Source: Paracoccaceae bacterium (GTDB lineage: Bacteria; Pseudomonadota; Alphaproteobacteria; Rhodobacterales; Rhodobacteraceae). Taken from it: a stretch of DNA of 64,000 bases. The notes below the pieces were generated by a model, which was not told the origin of the DNA, did not search any database, and worked only from the letters and a program-made list of their open reading frames with translations. The stretch is taken from contig JAIOYF010000004.1 in the NCBI GenBank assembly GCA_021741245.1, forward strand, positions 248,001 through 312,000. The letters are read 5' to 3'. Positions 8,963-16,275 of the stretch are shown one piece after another (the first letter of the stretch is position 1; every line of letters starts with the position of its first letter). The position numbers were made by a program, and so were the translations under genes.

Positions 8963-9642
8963 GCCGCGGCCTTTGGCATGAACCCTGTCACATCAATCAA
9001 GCGGTCGCACACCGTGGCCCGCGCCGCCTCATCATGGAAAATCCCAAGGATCGCGGCCCCGCGCGCCTTGGCCTCAAGGATCAAATCCAACACCACTGCC
9101 CGGTTGACCGCATCAAGGCTGGCCGTCGGCTCATCCAGCAAGAGGGCTGGATAGCGATGGGCAAAGCCGCGTGCGATGTTCACGCGCTGCTGCTCCCCGC
9201 CCGAAAATGTGGTGGGCGACAACGACCACAACCGCTCGGGGATGTTCAACTGCGCCAACAACGCCGCCGCCCGTGCCCGCGCTGCGGCAGGCTCCACCCC
9301 CAGCTGCAAAAGCGGCTCTGCCACCACTTCGATCGTGGGCACCCGTGGCACCACGCGCAAGAACTGGCTGACATAGCCCAGCGTTTCGCGCCGCAAGCGG
9401 ATGATCTGGCGGGGCGCGGCCTGTGCCACATCCAGATCACCGATCATGATGCGGCCCGAGGCAGCAAGATAGTTGCCATAGACCATCCGCATCAGTGTGG
9501 ATTTGCCCGCCCCCGATTGCCCGATCAGCCCGACACATTCACCGGGGGCCACCTGCAAGGCCCCCCCTGCCATCACGGGAATGATGGCCCCACCTTGATT
9601 GTGCATGGTGAAGGTTTTGGAAAGGTTTTCAATCCGGATCAT
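8959..9642 (-). CDS. phnL: C-P lyase accessory ABC-type ATPase PhnL
   Basis: PhnL is an ABC-family ATPase that associates with the C-P lyase core and supports the step attaching the phosphonate to ribose. This protein of about 227 residues shows Walker [11 protein letters not shown] near residues 40-49, the ABC signature [14 protein letters not shown], Walker [13 protein letters not shown] and a switch histidine in GIFHD. It has no membrane partner in the operon, as expected for PhnK/PhnL. Start ATG 9642 ([11 protein letters not shown]) lies 4 bases after the phnK stop; the longer frame to 9705 would run into phnK. Confidence 0.94.
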   Translation of the reverse strand: MIRIENLSKTFTMHNQGGAIIPVMAGGALQVAPGECVGLIGQSGAGKSTLMRMVYGNYLAASGRIMIGDLDVAQAAPRQIIRLRRETLGYVSQFLRVVPRVPTIEVVAEPLLQLGVEPAAARARAAALLAQLNIPERLWSLSPTTFSGGEQQRVNIARGFAHRYPALLLDEPTASLDAVNRAVVLDLILEAKARGAAILGIFHDEAARATVCDRLIDVTGFMPKAAA

Positions 9643-9646
9643 GGGC

Positions 9647-10426
9647 TTATACCTGCAAGACGGAAGAGACGAGAAGTTGTGTATAGGCATGTTGTGGATC
9701 GTCAAGCACCTGATCGGTCAGGCCCTGTTCCACCACATGGCCCGATTTCATCACCATCAGACGGTCAGCCAAAAGCCGCACCACGGCCAGATCATGGGTC
9801 ACGATGATCACCGACAGGCCCAGATCGCGCACAAGCCCGCGCAGCAGGTCAAGCAGCCGGGCCTGAACGCTGACATCCAGCCCGCCCGTGGGTTCATCCA
9901 TGAACACCAAACGCGGCGCGGTCACCAGATTGCGCGCAATCTGCAACCGCTGCTGCATGCCCCCAGAAAAGGCCGAGGGGCGGTCATCGATGCGGTCGGC
10001 GGCAATCTCCACCCGGCCCAGCCAATCGGTGGCCTTGGCGCGAATATCACCATAGTGACGCCCGCCAATCGCCATCAGACGCTCGCCCACATTGCCGCCC
10101 GCGCTGACGCCCATGCGCAACCCATCGCGTGGGTTTTGATGGACATAGGCCCAATCCGTGCGCGACAAGCGCCGCCGCTCGGTCTCGCTCATCGCCAGAA
10201 CATCGCGCCCATCATAGGCGATACGGCCGAACTCGGGGCGCAAATGGCCGGCAAGGCTGGCCAAAAGCGTGGATTTGCCCGAGCCGCTTTCGCCCACGAT
10301 CCCCAGAACCTCGCCGGGATAAAGGTCAAACGAGACATCCGCACAGCCGATCCGCGCGCCATAGTGCTTGGTCAATCCCGTGACGCGCAGAAGGGGGGTA
10401 TCTTGAACAGGCTGATGAAAGGTCAT
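9647..10426 (-). CDS. phnK: C-P lyase ABC-type ATPase PhnK
   Basis: PhnK is an ABC-family ATPase that docks on PhnJ in the C-P lyase core complex. The product is about 259 residues, with Walker [11 protein letters not shown], signature [14 protein letters not shown] and Walker [13 protein letters not shown]. The start ATG 10426 (MTFHQPVQD) overlaps the phnJ stop as ATGA. The longer open frame upstream reads through the palindromic element in phnJ and is not coding in that phase. Coupling to phnJ is therefore created by the present end of phnJ. Confidence 0.94.
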   Translation of the reverse strand: MTFHQPVQDTPLLRVTGLTKHYGARIGCADVSFDLYPGEVLGIVGESGSGKSTLLASLAGHLRPEFGRIAYDGRDVLAMSETERRRLSRTDWAYVHQNPRDGLRMGVSAGGNVGERLMAIGGRHYGDIRAKATDWLGRVEIAADRIDDRPSAFSGGMQQRLQIARNLVTAPRLVFMDEPTGGLDVSVQARLLDLLRGLVRDLGLSVIIVTHDLAVVRLLADRLMVMKSGHVVEQGLTDQVLDDPQHAYTQLLVSSVLQV

Positions 10427-11349
10427 TCCGTCACCCCCTCTGCGGCACAAAATCCTTCCAAGGATTTTGCAATTTTCTTCGAAGAAAATTGCGGCACGCC
10501 AAGGCGGCCGTGGTGGCCTGCCTCTTGGCGGGTGGCGCAAAAATCGGTGTCGGAACAGACATACATCCGGCTGCCCTGATCATCGGTGATGACCTCATCC
10601 AGATAGGACTCGGACGCCCCGCACAGATCGCAATCGTGTGGCGCTTTGCTGGCGACAAAGGGATGATCATCGAAATCAAGGCTCACCACCTGCGTATAGG
10701 GCGGCACGGCATAGATGCGTTGCTCGCGCCCCGCGCCAAACAGCTGGATCGCGGCATTGCCCCCCAGTTTGGGGTTGTCGAACTTCGGGATGGGCGAGGG
10801 GTCCATGACATAGCGCCCCTCAACCTTCACCGGATAGGCGTAAGAGGTGGCAATCTCGCCATGTCGGGCGATATCCTCATACAGCTTCACATGCATCAGC
10901 CCGTATTCTTCCAGCTCGTGCATCTTGCGGGTCTCGGTTTCACGCGGTTCCAAAAAGCGCAAAGGTTCCGGGATCGGCACCTGATAGACAAGGATCTGAC
11001 CCTCACTCAGGGCCGTTTCGGGGATGCGGTGGCGGGTCTGGATCACGGTGGCCTCGGCCGTGGCTTCGGTCACCTCCACCCCTGCGGTGCGCTGAAAGAA
11101 CTTGCGGATGGAGACCGCGTTCGTGGTGTCATCCGCCCCTTGGTCGATCACCTTCAGCCGATCTTCGGGCACCAAACAGGCCGCCGTCACCTGCACCCCG
11201 CCCGTGCCCCAGCCATAAGGCATCGGCATCTCGCGAGAGGCGAAAGGGACCTGATAGCCGGGCACGGCCACACCTTTGAGGATCGCGCGGCGGATCATGC
11301 GTTTGGTCTGTTCGTCCAGATAGGCGAAGTTGTAGGCTTGGTCGGTCAT
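10423..11349 (-). CDS. phnJ: Alpha-D-ribose 1-methylphosphonate 5-phosphate C-P lyase, with altered C-terminus
   Basis: PhnJ is the radical-SAM enzyme that breaks the carbon-phosphorus bond. All key features are visible: the glycyl/thiyl radical region PGYQVPFASREMPMP near residues 30-44 and the four cysteines C240, C243, C265 and C271 in CDLC...CSDTDFC, one of which forms the catalytic thiyl radical in E. coli. The protein is 308 residues against about 281 in E. coli. Residues 288-308 are encoded by and after a palindromic DNA element (10449-10490). Deleting that element with one flanking repeat would give a stop at residue 290 with the tail ...GVPQRG. Catalytic parts look intact. Confidence 0.96.
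   Translation of the reverse strand: MTDQAYNFAYLDEQTKRMIRRAILKGVAVPGYQVPFASREMPMPYGWGTGGVQVTAACLVPEDRLKVIDQGADDTTNAVSIRKFFQRTAGVEVTEATAEATVIQTRHRIPETALSEGQILVYQVPIPEPLRFLEPRETETRKMHELEEYGLMHVKLYEDIARHGEIATSYAYPVKVEGRYVMDPSPIPKFDNPKLGGNAAIQLFGAGREQRIYAVPPYTQVVSLDFDDHPFVASKAPHDCDLCGASESYLDEVITDDQGSRMYVCSDTDFCATRQEAGHHGRLGVPQFSSKKIAKSLEGFCAAEGVTE
10442..10497. repeat. Double-palindrome element flanked by a direct repeat, inside the phnJ 3' end
   Basis: Two adjacent palindromes are present. AAAATCCTT-CC-AAGGATTTT occupies 10449-10468, and a perfect 24-base palindrome made of GCAATTTTCTTC and its reverse complement occupies 10469-10492. The pair is flanked by GCGGCAC at 10442-10448 and again at 10491-10497, which looks like a target duplication. 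It is strikingly AT-rich against the surrounding coding DNA. It resembles short extragenic palindromes of Rhodobacterales genomes, and here it lies in coding sequence. Confidence 0.8.
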
Positions 11350-12428
11350 TGTACAGCCTCGCGCATTGCCATGGTTTCGGCCCGCAGACGGCGGACCAGT
11401 TCCAACTCGGCCTGAAAATCCACGTAATGCGGCAGTTTGATATGTTCGAGGAACCCCGTCGCCTGAATATTGTCAGCGTGATACAGCACGAATTCTTCAT
11501 CTTGCGCCGGGGCGCCGCTGAAATCTTCGCCCAATTCCTTCCAACGCAGGGCGCGGTCCACCAGACTCATTGCGATCGCCTTGCGTTCGGATTGACCAAA
11601 GACCAGACCATAGCCACGGGTGAATTGCGGTGGCTCGGTTTTTGATCCTTTGAACTGGTTGACGGTTTCGCATTCCGTCACCTCGATCTCGCCGATCTCC
11701 ACGGCAAAGCCGAGTTCGGGGATCTCCATTTCTACGGCCACCGCCCCGATGCGCAACTCGCCGACGAAGGCATGTGTGCGCCCATAGCCGCGCTGCGTCG
11801 AATAGGCCATCGACAGGATGAACCCCTCATCCCCGCGCGTGATCGCCTGCAGGCGCAGCGGGCGCGAGGCGGGCAGTTCCAGCGGCGTGCGCGTCAGGTC
11901 AGGGGGCGGGGTGTCATCGCGCGGGGCCTCTTCGATCAACCCGTCACGGTTAAGCATTTCGGTCACATGCGGCACCGGGCCTTGGGTTGCAGGCGCGGTC
12001 GCAACCGGGCCGACGCCGCCCTCGGCCGCCAGTTTGAAATCCAGCAAACGGTGCGTGTAGTCAAAGGTTGGCCCCAGAACCTGCCCGCCGGGCAAGTCCT
12101 TGAAAGTGGCGCTGACCCGGCGATCCACCGCCATTTCGGCGGTATCAATCGGGTTTGAGGCCCCATGGCGCGGCAAGGTGGTGCGATATGCGCGGATCAA
12201 AAAGATCGCCTCGATCAGATCGCCGCGTGATTGCTTGATCGCAAGGGCCGCCAGATCGGGGTCAAACAGCGACCCCTCGGCCATCACCCGGTTCACTGCC
12301 AGCTTCAACTGCACGCGGATCTGTGCAAGCGACAACTCTGACACCGCCGGATCGCCCCGGCGTTCCTCGGCCAGCCAGGCATGGGCATTGTCGATGGCGC
12401 GTTCGCCCCCTTTGACGGCGACATACAT
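11346..12428 (-). CDS. phnI: C-P lyase core subunit PhnI
   Basis: PhnI, with PhnG, PhnH and PhnL, displaces adenine from ATP to form ribose 1-alkylphosphonate 5-triphosphate; it alone has nucleosidase activity in E. coli. The 360-residue product opens with the conserved MYVAVKGGERAIDNAHAWLAEERRGD and contains LIEAIFLIRAYRTTLPR and TRGYGLVFGQSERKAIAMSLVDRAL, as in family members. Its ATG overlaps the last base of the phnH stop and its own stop overlaps phnJ as ATGA, so translation is coupled on both sides. Confidence 0.96.
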   Translation of the reverse strand: MYVAVKGGERAIDNAHAWLAEERRGDPAVSELSLAQIRVQLKLAVNRVMAEGSLFDPDLAALAIKQSRGDLIEAIFLIRAYRTTLPRHGASNPIDTAEMAVDRRVSATFKDLPGGQVLGPTFDYTHRLLDFKLAAEGGVGPVATAPATQGPVPHVTEMLNRDGLIEEAPRDDTPPPDLTRTPLELPASRPLRLQAITRGDEGFILSMAYSTQRGYGRTHAFVGELRIGAVAVEMEIPELGFAVEIGEIEVTECETVNQFKGSKTEPPQFTRGYGLVFGQSERKAIAMSLVDRALRWKELGEDFSGAPAQDEEFVLYHADNIQATGFLEHIKLPHYVDFQAELELVRRLRAETMAMREAVQ

Positions 12429-13027
12429 CAGAGGTCCTCCACATGGGTTGAGCGGGGCAGCCCTGCGATCTGGTCACCGCTGCACAAAAGCGTGTCGAAC
12501 CCCAAGGGGAACAGCGCCCGATTGGCGCGAAACGCCGCCGTTTCGGGCAGGGACAGATGCACGGTCTCGCGGATGCCCGGCCCGGTCAGGCGCGGGCCCG
12601 TCGGGGCAAGGGCAGGCATCTCGACGATCAGGGTGGCGGCGCGGTCGGGGTAATCGGGGTCGCCAATGCGGAATTGATCAACGGGCATCAGTTCGGCCCA
12701 TGTGCCCACCGCAAACATCGCGCCCTGTGCGGCACAAAGCGGCGCGCCTGCGTGAAAGGTCACCCAATCGCGCACCGCAAGGCAATCGGCAGCCCCGGCA
12801 AGATGCAGCGGCGTTGTGCCATCGCACAGCGTCAAGATCGCCACGCCTGCGGCGATGGACAACGGCGCAGGGGGGGCCGCTCCCTCCACCTGCCAGATCG
12901 TGCCGGGGCGGGCCATGGCCTCCAGCAAGGCGCGAAAGGCGCGGGCGGATTGGACGGGCGCTTCGGCAAAGCCGCCAAAAAGCGCCTCTGGCGCAAGGCC
13001 CATCGGGGTTTGGGGGTTGATGGTCAT
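12428..13027 (-). CDS. phnH: C-P lyase core subunit PhnH
   Basis: PhnH is a structural subunit of the PhnGHIJ core with a fold related to PLP transferases but no cofactor. This 199-residue protein has the family blocks FAEAPVQSARAFRALLEAMARPGTI, LTLCDGTTPLHL, GTWAELMPVDQFRIGDPDYPDRAATLI and LTGPGI. Start ATG 13027 (MTINPQTP) overlaps phnG by four bases (ATGA). The apparent ORF extending to 13516 is a frame shadow of phnG. Confidence 0.95.
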   Translation of the reverse strand: MTINPQTPMGLAPEALFGGFAEAPVQSARAFRALLEAMARPGTIWQVEGAAPPAPLSIAAGVAILTLCDGTTPLHLAGAADCLAVRDWVTFHAGAPLCAAQGAMFAVGTWAELMPVDQFRIGDPDYPDRAATLIVEMPALAPTGPRLTGPGIRETVHLSLPETAAFRANRALFPLGFDTLLCSGDQIAGLPRSTHVEDL

Positions 13028-13473
13028 TGATCCTCTCCGCGTACCATGGTGAAGAAATCGACCTTGGTGGCCGCGGCCTTTTCGGCGCGTGAGGTGCGGC
13101 GCGCTGCGGCCTCGGCGGCCAGCGGGCCCAGAACCGAGGCCCGCATCACGCCCGCCCGGTCCGACTGCATCAGCGCATCCACCACCGCCGCGCGGGTGGC
13201 GTGATCCTTGTCGCGCCCCTGCACATAGGCATGGCCGACATGCGCGCCCTCGACCCGCACCGAACAGCGCGTCACCGTCATCTCGCCAAGGTTGAACGGT
13301 GCTCCCGTGCCCCCGACACGGCCCTGCACCATCACCGCCCCCACCTCTGGCGGGCGCAGGAATTCGACCTGCGGCATCTCGGGCACCAGCGCCGCAAGAC
13401 GCGCGACGGGCGCTTTGGCCAGCAAAGACATCCATGCTTTGCGGTCCACGATCATTTCCGGGCTCTGGCTCAT
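13024..13473 (-). CDS. phnG: C-P lyase core subunit PhnG
   Basis: PhnG is the small subunit of the C-P lyase core and the first gene of the phnGHIJKLN operon. The 149-residue product contains the typical blocks LEFLRPPEVG-like VEFLRPPEVGAVMVQGRVGGTGAPFNLGE, TVTRCSVR and GHAYVQGRDKDHATRAAVVDALMQ. The promoter region (13474-13588) is shared with divergent phnF and contains a large inverted repeat and a Pho-box-like site, so control by PhoB and PhnF is likely. Confidence 0.95.
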   Translation of the reverse strand: MSQSPEMIVDRKAWMSLLAKAPVARLAALVPEMPQVEFLRPPEVGAVMVQGRVGGTGAPFNLGEMTVTRCSVRVEGAHVGHAYVQGRDKDHATRAAVVDALMQSDRAGVMRASVLGPLAAEAAARRTSRAEKAAATKVDFFTMVRGEDQ

Positions 13474-13495
13474 CAGGTCCTCGACTTCTTGCGGG

Positions 13496-13525
13496 TTTGT
13501 CTAGGTTACTATACAACTAGACAAA
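13496..13525. promoter_or_regulatory. Inverted repeat, probable PhnF operator of phnG
   Basis: TTTGTCTAG at 13496-13504 and CTAGACAAA at 13517-13525 form perfect 9-base arms around a 12-base centre, GTTACTATACAA, which itself resembles the GT-N-TA-N-AC core bound by HutC-type GntR regulators. The site starts 22 bases upstream of phnG and lies beside divergent phnF, where a repressor site would block phnG transcription. Confidence 0.7.
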
Positions 13526-13564
13526 TCATTACCAAGCGGTCACAGTCCCCGCAACGCAAAACTT

Positions 13565-13582
13565 GTGAAACTTTCGTAACAG
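13565..13582 (-). promoter_or_regulatory. Pho-box-like site upstream of phnG
   Basis: On the minus strand it reads CTGTTAC-GAAA-GTTTCAC, a 7-4-7 direct-repeat architecture close to the Pho box (CTGTCAT-N4-CTGTCAC). The same pattern (GTTAC, six bases, TTCAC) recurs upstream of phnC at 20379-20396. It lies 92 bases upstream of the phnG start, with the PhnF-like operator in between, and 6 bases before the phnF start. Confidence 0.6.
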
Positions 13583-13588
13583 GCCCCT

Positions 13589-14299
13589 ATGACCCGCAGC
13601 GCGATCTGGAAATCCATTGCCGAAACCCTTGCCGCCGAAATTGCCGGGGGGCATTACCAACCGGGTGACAAACTCCCGACCGAGGCACAGTTTGCCGCGC
13701 GCTTTGGCGTCAACCGCCATACGGTGCGCCATGCGCTGGCCGCGCTGGCCGAGGCGGGCACTCTACACGCAAGGCGCGGGGCAGGGGTCTTTGTCGCCGC
13801 CCGGCCCACCGATTATGCGCTTGGTCGCCGGGTGCGCTTTCACCAAAACGTCGCCGCCAGTGGCCGCACGCCATCGCGCAAGATCAACCTGCTGGAAACC
13901 CGCGCCTGCAACCCGCGTGAGGCCGAGGCGCTGGATCTGGCCGTGGGAACCCAAGTGCATGTGATCGAAGGGCTGTCACTGGCCGATGGCCAGCCCTTGG
14001 CCAGCTTTCGCTCGGTCTTTCCGGCGGCACGCTTTCCCGATCTTCTGGACCACATGGCACAGACCCAATCGGTGACCGCTGCCCTCGCGGCCTGTGGGTT
14101 GACCGATTACACCCGCGCCTCCACCCGCATCACCGCCAAGCGCGCGCCTGCCGTTCTGGCCCTTGCGCTGCAACAACCCGAGGGCGCGCCTATCTTGCGC
14201 TCTGTCGCCATCAACGTGGATGCGGCAGGGGTGCCCGTTGAATACGGCGCCACATGGTTTGCGGGGGATCGCGTCACACTGACTGTCACGCCTGAGTAA
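13589..14299 (+). CDS. phnF: Phosphonate operon regulator PhnF, GntR/HutC family
   Basis: This is a 236-residue transcription regulator. The N-terminal winged helix is plain: YQPGDKLPTEAQFAARFGVNRHTVRHALAALAEAGTLHARRGAGVFVA (about residues 25-72). The remainder is a UTRA effector domain ending VPVEYGATWFAGDRVTLTV. PhnF proteins usually repress phn genes and respond to a metabolite of the pathway. It is divergent from phnG, with a palindromic site between them, and is followed by the second phnM on its own strand. Confidence 0.92.
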   Translation: MTRSAIWKSIAETLAAEIAGGHYQPGDKLPTEAQFAARFGVNRHTVRHALAALAEAGTLHARRGAGVFVAARPTDYALGRRVRFHQNVAASGRTPSRKINLLETRACNPREAEALDLAVGTQVHVIEGLSLADGQPLASFRSVFPAARFPDLLDHMAQTQSVTAALAACGLTDYTRASTRITAKRAPAVLALALQQPEGAPILRSVAINVDAAGVPVEYGATWFAGDRVTLTVTPE

Positions 14300-14380
14300 A
14301 CCGTTGATTCTTGTCATAATCCCGTTGCGAATCCAAGTTATCCACAAGCGCACCCCCTCCCGCGCCCTGATCGAGGTTCC

Positions 14381-15562
14381 ATGCCCTGCTTTTTGCCCCC
14401 GACGCGCCTGATCGGCGCAACCGTTTTGCGTGACGGTGCCTTGCATCAGACCAGCCTCTCGCTTGCCGATGGGGTGCTGTCGGATGATCCTTGGGCCACC
14501 GTCGATCTGACCGGCTTTTTGGTCCTGCCCGGAATCATCGACCTGCATGGCGACGGGTTTGAACGCCATATGTCGCCCCGGCCGGGCGCGGCTTTCCCCA
14601 TGGCGGCGGGCTTTGCCTCCTATGACCGTGAGGCAGCGGCGGCGGGCATCACCACGGCCTATCTCGCACAGGGCTGGAGCTGGGAGGGCGGCCACCGTGG
14701 CCCCGACCATGCCGAGGCGCTGGCGGCGGCGCTTGATCTCTATCGCCCCATGGCCCTGACCGATCTGCGCCTGCAAATGCGGGTCGAGACGCATCTTCTG
14801 GACCAGTCCGACCGCCTGCTTGACCTGCTGGCCCGGCACAAGATCGACTATGTCGTGTTCAATGACCATCTCGAAGAGGGCCTTCGGATGAGCCGCCTGC
14901 AGCCCGAGGGTTTTGGCCTTTGGGCGCGTAAACTTGGCCTGACGGCGCAAGGGTTGCTGACCCGTCTGGAACAGGCACAGGCGGGCGCGCGCATGGTGCC
15001 GCGCAACCTGTGCTACCTTGCGCAGGGCTTTGATCGCTTGGGCCTGCGCTATGGCAGCCACGATGACCCCGATGCCGAAACGCGCGAGTTCTATGCCATG
15101 ATCGGCGCCCGCATCGCCGAGTTTCCAACCACCCGTCGCGCGGCAGCAGCGGCCCAAGGGGCGGATGATCCGGTGATCATGGGCGCGCCCAATGTGGTGC
15201 GCGGCGGCTCGCAAGCCGGCAATATCTCGGCCGCATCCCTGATTGCCGAGGGGCTCTGTGATGCGCTTGTGTCCGATTACCACCTGCCAGCACTTCCACT
15301 GGCGGCTTGGGCGCTGGTGGATCAGGGGCTGTGCGATCTGGCGCAGGCATGGGCGCAGATTTCCTCCAACCCTGCCCAGATCCTGGGGATGCAAGACCGG
15401 GGCCGCATCGCGCCGGGCCTGCGCGCCGATCTGGCCATCGTCAACGCCCAGACCCGCAGCGTCGAGGCGACGGTGACCCAAGGTCGGCTGTCCTATATGT
15501 CGGGTGAGGCCGCGCTGCGCTTCATGCGGCAACCCGCAGTTTTGCGCATGGCGGCGGAGTAA
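14381..15562 (+). CDS. Second, diverged PhnM-type amidohydrolase
   Basis: This 393-residue protein of the PhnM family keeps the overall plan: GIIDLHGDGFERHMSPRPGA, NDHLEEG, YGSHDDPDAETR, EFPTTRRAAA, MGAPNVVRGGSQAGN and VSDYHLPAL. It differs from copy 1 at several signature positions: HGD replaces HTD and NDHLEEGLRM replaces MDHTPGERQF. Both copies keep the second metal motif SHDD. It may be the triphosphate diphosphatase for a different phosphonate adduct or a side activity. ATG 14381 is preceded by GAGG. It lies 81 bases downstream of phnF on the same strand and converges with the acetyltransferase gene. Confidence 0.85.
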   Translation: MPCFLPPTRLIGATVLRDGALHQTSLSLADGVLSDDPWATVDLTGFLVLPGIIDLHGDGFERHMSPRPGAAFPMAAGFASYDREAAAAGITTAYLAQGWSWEGGHRGPDHAEALAAALDLYRPMALTDLRLQMRVETHLLDQSDRLLDLLARHKIDYVVFNDHLEEGLRMSRLQPEGFGLWARKLGLTAQGLLTRLEQAQAGARMVPRNLCYLAQGFDRLGLRYGSHDDPDAETREFYAMIGARIAEFPTTRRAAAAAQGADDPVIMGAPNVVRGGSQAGNISAASLIAEGLCDALVSDYHLPALPLAAWALVDQGLCDLAQAWAQISSNPAQILGMQDRGRIAPGLRADLAIVNAQTRSVEATVTQGRLSYMSGEAALRFMRQPAVLRMAAE

Positions 15563-15577
15563 GGGGCGGCTGGTCGA

Positions 15578-16195
15578 TCAGCCGCCATACTTCTCCAAAA
15601 ACGCCTCTGCCTTCATCGCGCGAAAATCCATCAGCGCCGCACGCAGGCGCTCATGCGACCAATCCCACCACGCCAGCGCCATCAGACGCTCGGCAATCGC
15701 GGGGACAAAGCGCGGGCGCATGGGGGTGGCTGGCAGCCCCGCCACGATCATATAGGGCGGCACATCCTTGGTCACCACCGCGCCCGAGGCGATGACAGCC
15801 CCCGCACCAATCGTGACATCAGGCTTGATGATCGCGCCATGGCCAATCCATGTGTCCGGCCCGATCACCGTACGCCGCGATGCGCGCGCCACAAAGAACG
15901 CCGGATCATCCGTGGCATCCTCCCAGTAATAGCTGGAGCGATACAGAAAATGATGCAGGCTTGCGTGATCCATCGGGTGATCCGTCGGCCCGATCCGCGT
16001 CATCGCCGCGATATTGGCGAATTTGCCGACCGTTGTATTGGCGATATCCGACAGCCGGTCGCAATAGGCATAATCCTCAAAGGTGGAATTCACGACGCGA
16101 GAGCCTTGCCCCACCTCGCAATAGGCCCCGAACTGGCTGTTGGAAATCTCGCAACCGGGGTGGACAAAGGGGGCATTGGCCGAAAGTTTGGGCAT
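15578..16195 (-). CDS. Left-handed beta-helix (hexapeptide) acetyltransferase of phosphonate clusters
   Basis: This 205-residue protein has hexapeptide-repeat turns, seen as spaced I/V-G-x-x-x pairs (VHPGCEI, FGAYCEVG, IGPDTWIGHGAIIKPDVTIGAGAVIASGAVVTKDVPPYMIVAG), the same plan as chloramphenicol/CatB-like xenobiotic acetyltransferases. A distinctive insert, GPTDHPMDHASLHHFLYRSSYYW, holds the histidine expected to be catalytic. This subfamily is recurrent in phn operons. It might acetylate aminoalkylphosphonates, a job done by the unrelated GNAT enzyme PhnO in E. coli. It is last in the minus-strand phnC-D-E-E group, 80 bases after phnE. Confidence 0.85.
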   Translation of the reverse strand: MPKLSANAPFVHPGCEISNSQFGAYCEVGQGSRVVNSTFEDYAYCDRLSDIANTTVGKFANIAAMTRIGPTDHPMDHASLHHFLYRSSYYWEDATDDPAFFVARASRRTVIGPDTWIGHGAIIKPDVTIGAGAVIASGAVVTKDVPPYMIVAGLPATPMRPRFVPAIAERLMALAWWDWSHERLRAALMDFRAMKAEAFLEKYGG

Positions 16196-16275
16196 GTCTG
16201 GTGTCTTTTCTGGGGGTCAGGGGGTGCGCGCGATACTGGCCCAAAGGCCGAAGCCTGTCAGGCTGCAAATCGTGA

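Noticed and set aside
12428-13516. Long minus-strand frame upstream of phnH
   Set aside because: The first 160 codons are Gly/Arg-rich and in the wrong phase over phnG. The real phnH begins at 13027.
14338-14346. TTATCCACA, a perfect DnaA-box match between phnF and the second phnM
   Set aside because: A single box without others, AT-rich unwinding DNA or replication genes nearby is not evidence for an origin.
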